Of a stretch of 64,000 nt of DNA, positions 57,211 to 64,000 are shown piece by piece (position 1 is the stretch's first letter; every line of letters begins with the position of its first letter). The notes beneath the pieces are model-generated. The model made no database searches and was not told the origin of the DNA. It was given only the letters and a program-made list of their open reading frames with translations. The stretch lies in assembly GCA_000711775.1 (NCBI GenBank), contig ARYC01017947.1, forward strand, positions 1 through 64,000. The letters run 5' to 3'. The position numbers were made by a program, and so were the translations under genes. Origin of the DNA: Oxytricha trifallax (taxonomy: Eukaryota > Ciliophora > Spirotrichea > Sporadotrichida > Oxytrichidae).

Positions 57211-58659
57211 ATGGCGGCTAACTTAAATCGCAAAGCAGTCTCTCTTGGCAGTGGATAATCTTAGCTAAACTTTGGATAAACTAAGAAGCCAGAGATCATA
57301 TACATTGAAAAGGAGCCAGAGCTTAAAGCTCTTGAGTTTGAATCAGAGGTGTTTGTTCTAGAAATAAATATCAGGAAGCAGAGAGCAGAGATAAGTATTT
57401 AAACGCTAATCGAAGATGTTGAGGAGTTAAAAGAACATCTCCCACTAGAAAAGATTAAAGAATTCTAATGTCATGAATGCTAAAATTTCTTCTCAACTGA
57501 TTCGAGCTTGAAGAGGCACATCAAAGAGATGCACTCTGGGAGAGATAAGATATATTTTAAGCACGAAAAGGTCGATGGCAGGTATTAGTGCACGACTTGC
57601 ATGAAGTCTTACACTCACTCAGCTAAAGTTAAAAGACACATGCAAAAACATCATTTAAGTGAGTTTTTAATGCAAGATAAAGAAACATAAAAACTTATAC
57701 CAGCCAAGAGAAAGTCCAATACTGTAGAGTCTTAAAGAGAGCAGGAAGAGAGACTTAAGAAGCAGAAACGTTTTGAGTCAATGAACCAACCAGCTAATGA
57801 ATTATATATAGCATGCTTGTAAGAGAGAGCTATGTATATACCTGCATTAAATGCAGTAGATCTCAGTTTTTGCATTGACAACTATTTACATATTGATGTG
57901 GCTAACAAGGCAAAACTCATAGTAGTTGATGAGTATGCTTATAAAGTATATCCTTTCAAATATCTTATTAGGAACGAGCAGTATCAAAATGAGTTTGCCA
58001 ATGAATACATAATACTAAGAGAGGCTCATAAAAGGTAATGCAAGAACTTGCTTAAACTCGATGGAGTTATTCTTGGACATGGTTTTATTGCACTACGACT
58101 TAAGAAATTTGAAATGACTCTAAGAGATTATCTCTACCATAATAGATACCCAGATGACTTGAATGAGATACTCACGGAAATGACCAAGGGTGTGAAAGAG
58201 CTGCATGATCTAGGGTATGTTCATAGAGATTTGAAGCCAGAAAATGTAATGCTAAATCTCTGTCCTTTAGAAATAGTAGTCATTGATTTCAATAGAGCAA
58301 TAAGGTAAGAAATAGTGACTTTAGCTAAAGTGCTAGGCACACCTGGGTACTTCCCAATAAGAGAGAAGTGGACTAATGGCTCTGTTTAGTGGGATGTCTG
58401 GGCGGTAGCAGCAATTATTTTAGAGTGCGATATGGAAAGTATGTCGTACTTCGGAACAAAGCAAGAAAAGTAATCAATAAGCATGGCTGTTAAACATATA
58501 AAGCAAGAAGATGTATGCACTTAGATTAAGAAAATGGTTGAGATGATCATAGTAAGAGCTCCAGCATATCCAAGATCATCATTAGAAGATATACTTGAAA
58601 CATTAAAGAGAGCTAAGTTCAAGAGATACCACAAAGATAAGCAGATAAAATTTGTTTGA
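57211..58659 (+). CDS. TBE 57-kDa zinc-finger/kinase protein, copy 6, intact
   Basis: ATG 57211 (MAANLNRKAVSLGSGQSQLN) to TGA 58657-58659, 482 residues, no internal TGA. Two C2H2 fingers: FQCHECQNFFSTDSSLKRHI at ~residues 88-112 and YQCTTCMKSYTHSAKVKRHM at ~127-150. A basic linker follows, then a kinase-like domain from ~220: AYKVYPFKY may supply the Lys, GYVHRDLKPENVMLNLC has the catalytic HRD and N, and VVIDFNRAIR replaces DFG by DFN. GTPGYFPIREKW stands at the activation-loop end without an APE motif; no glycine loop is evident. Predicted DNA-binding protein with an atypical, perhaps inactive, kinase domain. Divergent from the 22-kDa gene. Confidence 0.93.
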
Positions 58660-58801
58660 ATTAAGCACATTAATACTCATTAAATATTCATTAAATTCAC
58701 ATAAAACTTGCGTTTTCTCTACTAACCCCAATAAGACCCCAACTATACCCTACAAATCAAAGCACTTATAAACCTCACTAAGGGGTTTTGGGGTTTTAAA
58801 T

Positions 58802-59220
58802 CTAACAGTGAAAAAACTCACTTGACAACTTTATTTCTTACGGTGACGCATTGACACTACTCACCAATGTGTTATGTTGTTACATACAAAATATTTTTTA
58901 CAGTTAAAGTAGAGAAAACCTTTTTTTAAATCAGTAATATTATCTATTTAATAAGTGCATATTTTCTTAATCATAGTTTTTTATGTATAATTAAATTTTA
59001 CATAACCTCAACAATTTTTATATATTTATATAATTAATAAATTTGGCCATAATTAAAATTAATGTAATAACAATTATAAATACTTATAATTAGTGGGAGT
59101 TATTATTAATTATTTGAAATTTTAATTTTTGTATTAATTGCAAAGTTAAAATTTATACAAGCACATGTCAAAAGAACCTCGATGTAATAGTTTGCATCTC
59201 TCATCTAAGGCATATCCTGC
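58802..59220. other. AT-rich spacer between inverted TBE copies 6 and 7
   Basis: About 420 bp of AT-rich DNA with no gene. It separates the two inverted elements, making the loop of a ~4.1-kb-armed palindrome. No similarity between its two ends was noticed. Confidence 0.5.
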
Positions 59221-59362
59221 ATTCAAAACCCCAAAACCCCTTAGTGAGGTTTATAAGTGCTTTGATTTGTAGGGTATAGTTGGGGTCTTATTGGGGTTAG
59301 TAGAGAAAACGCAAGTTTTATGTGAATTTAATGAATATTTAATGAGTATTAATGTGCTTAAT

Positions 59363-60811
59363 TCAAACAAATTTTATCTGCTTATCTTTGTGGTATCTCT
59401 TGAACTTAGCTCTCTTTAATGTTTCAAGTATATCTTCTAATGATGATCTTGGATATGCTGGAGCTCTTACTATGATCATCTCAACCATTTTCTTAATCTA
59501 AGTGCATACATCTTCTTGCTTTATATGTTTAACAGCTATGCTTATTGATTACTTTTCTTGCTTTGTTCCGAAGTACGACATACTTTCCATATCGCACTCT
59601 AAAATAATTGCTGCTACCGCCCAGACATCCCACTAAACAGAGCCATTAGCCCACTTCTCTCTTATTGGGAAGTACCCAGGTGTGCCTAGCATTTTAGCTA
59701 AAGTCACTATTTCTTACCTTATTGCTCTATTGAAATCAATGACTACTATTTCTAAAGGACAGAGATTTAGCATTACATTTTCTGGCTTCAAATCTCTATG
59801 AACATACCCTAGATCATGCAGCTCTTTCACACCCTTGGTCATTTCCGTGAGTATCTCATTCAAGTCATCTGGGTATCTATTATGGTAGAGATAATCTCTT
59901 AGAGTCATTTCAAATTTCTTAAGTCGTAGTGCAATAAAACCATGTCCAAGAATAACTCCATCGAGTTTAAGCAAGTTCTTGCATTACCTTTTATGAGCCT
60001 CTCTTAGTATTATGTATTCATTGGCAAACTCATTTTGATACTGCTCGTTCCTAATAAGATATTTGAAAGGATATACTTTATAAGCATACTCATCAACTAC
60101 TATGAGTTTTGCCTTGTTAGGCACATCAATATGTAAATAGTTGTCAATGCAAAAACTGAGATCTACTGCATTTAATGCAGGTATATACATAGCTCTCTCT
60201 TACAAGCATGCTATATATAATTCATTAGCTGGTTGGTTCATTGACTCAAAACGTTTCTGCTTCTTAAGTCTCTCTTCCTGCTCTCTTTAAGACTCTACAG
60301 TATTGGAATTTCTCTTGGCTGGTATAAGTTTTTATGTTTCTTTATCTTGCATTAAAAACTCACTTAAATGATGTTTTTGAATGTGTCTTTTAACTTTAGC
60401 TGAGTGAGTGTAAGACTTCATGCAAGTCGTGCACTAATACCTGCCATCGACCTTTTCGTGCTTAAAATATATCTTAGCTATCCCAGAGTGCATCTCTTTG
60501 ATGTGCCTCTTCAAGCTCGAATCAGTTGAGAAGAAATTTTAGCATTCATCACATTAGAATTCTTTAATCTTTTCTAGTGGGAGATGTTCTTTTAACTCCT
60601 CAACATCTTCGATTAGCGTTTAAATACTTATCTCTGCTCTCTGCTTCCTGATATTTATTTCTAGAACAAACACCTCTGATTCAAACTCAAGAGCTTTAAG
60701 CTCTGGCTCCTTTTCAATGTATATGATCTCTTGCTTCTTAGTTTATCCAAAGTTTAGCTAAGATTATCCACTGCCAAGAGAGACTGCTTTGCGATTTAAG
60801 TTAGCCGCCAT
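59363..60811 (-). CDS. TBE 57-kDa zinc-finger/kinase protein, copy 7, intact
   Basis: ATG at 60809-60811 to TGA at 59363-59365, 482 residues, the same length as copy 6 with very few changes (for example HIDVPNKAK for HIDVANKAK). The 86-residue kinase core at 59714-59974 is identical to copy 6. Same two C2H2 fingers and the HRDLKPEN / DFN features. Two intact copies with almost only conservative differences suggest recent transposition and perhaps selection on this gene. Confidence 0.93.
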
Positions 60812-61377
60812 GTTTTAAATTCAAATTTAAATTTCTATTATAAAGCTTTAATAACCTCTCTTGTTATAGTAACTTTGTATAGGAGTTGGTACTGCAACAA
60901 CAATGGTTGATTCTTAGGCGTTAGACATCATATTTATACTAAGTTTATAGCTATAAATTTTCTAAATTCATGCTTAGTATTTTTAATTTTGGTACAAACT
61001 TAGAAAAAATTGAGGTTGGTACTGGTACAAATTAGGTTTTGAACCATATTGGAACTTTTCCATTAAAACCTCATTAGTTTAAAACTAGGTACTAATTAAG
61101 TTTTGGTACTATTAAATTGGTACCAATTAAAATTAAACGAATTTAGTATCAGTACTAATTAAATTAAAACAAATTAAGTACTAATTTAATGGAACTAAAT
61201 TGATTAAAATGGAGCTCCATCTCTGCAGTTTGTTACAGCTTCTGCAAACTTTCTCCACGTATCTTTGCAGGGTTGACCTCCTATAAGATGCCCATATTTA
61301 ATAGTAAATTTTAAACAATAGGATCCAGAAGTCTATATGTTATAATTTGAAATTCATTAATAGGAAGAGGAACAAAG
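60812..61377. promoter_or_regulatory. Divergent spacer with GGTACC/TTAGTACY array, copy 7
   Basis: Same array as copy 6 (about 61000-61200), with scattered base differences that partly break some repeats (TTAGTATCAGTACTAATT, TTGGTACCAATTAAAATT). Confidence 0.58.
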
Positions 61378-62167
61378 ATGGAATCACTCAATGATCAAAT
61401 GAAAAGAGTCGAGGCTCAAGAAATGATATCAAGGTTCAGAAGTAAGGAAGATCTCTATCGATACCTAACTTTACATGGTAAGATAACTTGATGACTATTT
61501 ACATATTATGCAGTTGGTTTATTCCTTCCAACGATGGAAGGTACCAAAATTTCATTCTTGAAAGCAATACTTGTGAGGAGAAGAAAGCTTTTAAAAATAA
61601 AGAGATTAAACTAATAGAAATTCCCAACTACCCTGACATTTCAGTCACTAATCTTTATGAAGATGCCATGTAAGATGAGGAAGCGGTAGTTTACCTTCCT
61701 ACCAAGAAACAACTCTCTAATAAACTCCCAGAGAGGAACTCCTTCTTTGGTGTTCTTGGTACAATAAAAGAAGATTATCTCAGAGAAATTATTGAAGAAG
61801 CACATAAGAAACGATAATCTATTTCTCCTGAAGACTAGAAGAAGCAAGGCATTCTAATAAGCTCAGCTTGGCTAGAGGAACTTAAGAAGCATCCTTATCT
61901 TTCAAGTAAGCTTTGACAAATAACTTTGTAGGAAAATCAGGCACTGCTATATATCTTATGAAAGAGCATGCTAAGGTTCATAGAGAGAGAAAGTCACAAA
62001 AAATTCATGAAGTGAGCAAGAGACTTTATAAAGATGTTTAAAAGCCAGATGAAATGAACATAGATGCAGGAGCTGGAACAAAGAGAAGAAATATGGGCCC
62101 AAACAAGCCATAAGAAGAGGAGAAGAAAGAGAACCCAAACCCATTTATGGGCCAGTTTAATATGTGA
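61378..62167 (+). pseudogene. TBE 22-kDa gene, copy 7 (1-bp frameshift)
   Basis: ATG 61378 (MESLNDQMKRVEAQEM). Intron 1 starts GTAAGATAAC at ~61478 and ends TTATGCAG at ~61512. Exon 2 loses one T at about 61568 (ATACTTGTGAGG), shifting the frame after SFLKAIL; copy 1 has the same loss. Beyond it the family sequence continues: EIPNYPDISVTNLYEDAM, NKLPERNSFFGVLGTIKEDY, then intron 2 GTAAGCTTTG...TTGTAG (26 bp, ~61906-61931). Exon 3 is KSGTAIYLMKEHAKVHRERK and MNIDAGAGTKRRNMGPNKP, with the TGA stop at 62165-62167. Confidence 0.85.
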
Positions 62168-62173
62168 ATATAT

Positions 62174-63235
62174 TCATTCGTTTAAATCTAAAACTTATTT
62201 ATAAACATTCATTCTTCCCTTTCTCGCACAAATTGTTGTCTTATCTACGCTCACTCTCTTACAGCTGCTTTGAATCAAGTCTACTGTATCGATGGGCAAG
62301 TCATGCATAAGATGATACAGCAGAAGCTTCTTGTAGTGAGTCTTTATTTAACTCCAGTAGAATTCTATTCCATTAAATTAAGGACTATAAGGAACGTTGT
62401 ATACAGGGGTTATGTTTAGGTCTTCATAAGCTTTCTTAGACTCCTTAGTCTTATGAACTGATAGGTTATCAACAAACAGGATGATCTCTTGGTTGCTATA
62501 CTTCTCTGAGCTCATGTAGGAACTCTATATACTACTCTCGCTTAATAGAGCAAGGGTGAATAACATAACTCTCTAAGCCTGAATCTTCACTTATACCAGC
62601 TAAAATTGCATGAGTGACTACCTTTACTTTTTAGTCATAAACTTCTATGTTATCATACTTCTTGTACCATGACTTATTAATAAAGTGTTGAACGTAAACA
62701 CAGCTTCATCTGCATGTATGAACTTGATGTTATTATCAATAGCTCTCTGCATTTAATCATAAATATAGTTTAAATTATTGCTATAAAATGGCACTGTAAA
62801 ATCAATCACTTTCTTAACTCTGTTGACAGTCTTGAAAGTAATACCATTTCGTCTATAAATATTGGCTATAGTCTAAGGAGAGATACGCATGTCTGGAAAC
62901 TTGCGATGAAACATGACAGCTCGTTAGTCAAGAGGAAAGTGAGCTCAATACTTTAATGTCTTAGAGTCACAGAGATAGTCAATATGGACCTGTGAGAACT
63001 TTTATTTTCTTGCAGGATGTTTTCAAGAGCCTGAGTTATAATGTTAAACAGCTAACAAGCAATGATACCTAACAGTTGAGGCAATCTTGTGTAGGAGTCT
63101 TGCTATGGCTGTATAATTCAACACTGGTTTGACTTAGTCTATATTAAAACTTGTACCATACCGAAGCTGAAGCAGTAAATCTAAATATTACTCATCATAA
63201 ATAGACCCTAAATTTCGATAATTTCTATTTCTCAT
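62174..63235 (-). pseudogene. TBE transposase, copy 7 (codon-71 TGA plus two indels)
   Basis: ATG at 63233-63235 to TGA at 62174-62176. Codon 71 is TGA (63023-63025), as in copy 6. A 1-bp loss at ~62685 (after FTFNT) and a 2-bp loss at ~62507 shift and then restore the frame, scrambling about 60 codons between the first and second catalytic Asp. ILFVDNLSVHKTKES and SPQFNGIEFYWSQ are intact after restoration. Stop lies 6 bp from the 22-kDa stop. Confidence 0.86.
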
Positions 63236-63340
63236 TTTGAAAATTGGCCTAATTTCTCTACTAACCCCAATAAGACCCCAACTATACCCTACAAATCAAA
63301 GCACTTATAAACCTCACTAAGGGGTTTTGGGGTTTTGATT

Positions 63341-64000
63341 GTTCTTTAAAATGCTATAGTCTATGACTTAATTTTAAAAATCATCATCATAGTTTTTTAA
63401 TCTAGATTTTCATTCATAAGAATTTAATTTATTTCTGAGCAAACAGCTGAGCCTTTTTAATCCTAACTTATCTGCTAAAGATACTTATCTCATGTCTGTT
63501 TTAAATGAAAATAGAAAACATTCGATAGTTATGCAAGAGCTCTATAGCGCAAAAGTTGTAAGAAAGTTATTTGTGATTTAACTAAAAATTCTGCAAGCAA
63601 TAATTAAGCTTATTCATAAATGTATTTAAAATAATTACTCATAATTATAATATTGAGCATAATTATAATGATTCAATGGAAATTAAAACAAAAACATAGA
63701 ACTATTTTAAAAAAGTTCACAAGGTTTATTTTCTATCATTATTACGACATTTCTTCATCATTATTATACTTAAAATAAATATTCAATCCCTTACCGTAAT
63801 AGACTTTGATTGTCATTTTTAAATGTTAGATCAGAAAAAAAAATGTAATAAGAATAAAAACCATTTCAATAGTATCCCTTTGAAAACTGTGATTACTAGG
63901 GATACAAGAATTCAATTTACTATGACTACAATAAAAATCATCTTCAAGATATAAAAAGAAAATATATGAGCAAAAAATTTGATTGTGAAGAGCACAACTA
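63341..64000. other. AT-rich spacer at right edge
   Basis: AT-rich DNA right of TBE copy 7. No gene or repeat recognised. Confidence 0.45.

Larger units (their letters stand above)
54678..58798 (+). mobile_element. TBE transposon copy 6 (family A)
   Basis: 4121 bp. Left tip CAAAACCCCAAAACCCC at 54678, right tip G4T4G4T4 with the last G changed to A at 58798. AAT duplication at 54675-54677 and 58799-58801. Inverted termini of ~75 bp or more (TTAGTGAGGTTTATAAGTGC and onwards). Transposase (+) left, 22-kDa (-) middle, 57-kDa (+) right. Nearly identical to copy 7, which lies 425 bp away in the opposite orientation. It looks young, yet two of its three genes carry frame problems. Confidence 0.97.
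59224..63337 (-). mobile_element. TBE transposon copy 7 (family A), inverted partner of copy 6
   Basis: 4114 bp with perfect tips: CAAAACCCCAAAACCCC at 59224 and G4T4G4T4G ending at 63337. ATT duplication at 59221-59223 and 63338-63340. 57-kDa (-), 22-kDa (+), transposase (-). The target duplication (ATT) differs from copy 6 (AAT), so the pair arose by two insertions and not by one inverted duplication of DNA including flanks. Confidence 0.97.

Noticed and set aside
1-64000. CRISPR arrays, bacterial operons, ribosome binding sites, rRNA genes
   Set aside because: Nothing of this kind is present; the sequence is eukaryotic germline DNA.

Overview
This window looks like germline (micronuclear) DNA of a stichotrich ciliate, most likely Oxytricha trifallax or a close relative. 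Two things show this. First, seven transposons start and end in C4A4 / G4T4 telomere-like repeats and have 3-bp ANT target duplications, which is the signature of the telomere-bearing elements (TBEs) of Oxytricha. Second, the long genes are open only if TAA and TAG are read as glutamine and TGA is the only stop. A LINE ORF stays open for 1086 codons this way, and two TBE kinase/zinc-finger genes for 482 codons each. All coding calls below use that code.

Layout. 1-2497: right part of TBE copy 1, inserted into an antisense, decayed LINE (2501-~6115) that also carries a large foldback element (3303-3983). 6116-13505: AT-rich germline DNA with candidate ORFs, a MORN-repeat gene fragment (~9021-9250), a GC-richer coding block (10385-10945) and a small MITE whose ends resemble telomere repeats (11513-11773). 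13509-21709: TBE copy 2, split by TBE copy 3 (16441-20594). 21713-28660: AT-rich DNA with a long palindrome (24458-24895) and candidate ORFs. 28670-29637 and 33795-34447: a GC-rich, probably macronucleus-destined coding region interrupted by TBE copy 4 (29638-33794). 34448-42152: AT-rich DNA with coding-like blocks on both strands (36401-37690, 39426-40377). 42156-46537: TBE copy 5, which contains an inverted-repeat element carrying a MORN-gene fragment. 47027-50287: an apparently full-length LINE ORF. 50632-53712: candidate ORFs. 54678-58798 and 59224-63337: TBE copies 6 and 7, nearly identical, in inverted orientation, 425 bp apart.

Each TBE has the same three genes: a DD34E transposase ('42 kDa') and a small two-intron gene ('22 kDa') that converge with 6-9 bp between stops, and a two-zinc-finger plus kinase gene ('57 kDa') divergent from the 22-kDa gene across a ~550-bp spacer full of family-specific short palindromes. 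Three families can be told apart by termini and spacer motifs: A (copies 1, 2, 6, 7), B (3, 4) and C (5). Most genes carry frame breaks; the 57-kDa genes of copies 6 and 7 are intact.

Caveat on candidate ORFs outside the transposons. With only TGA as stop and ~75% A+T, chance frames average about 55 codons, and several hundred codons can occur somewhere in 64 kb. Openness alone therefore proves little for the 100-270-codon ORFs listed here. They are kept where composition, signal-like segments or GC content add support, and their confidence is low. MDS/IES boundaries and pointers cannot be settled without the macronuclear genome.
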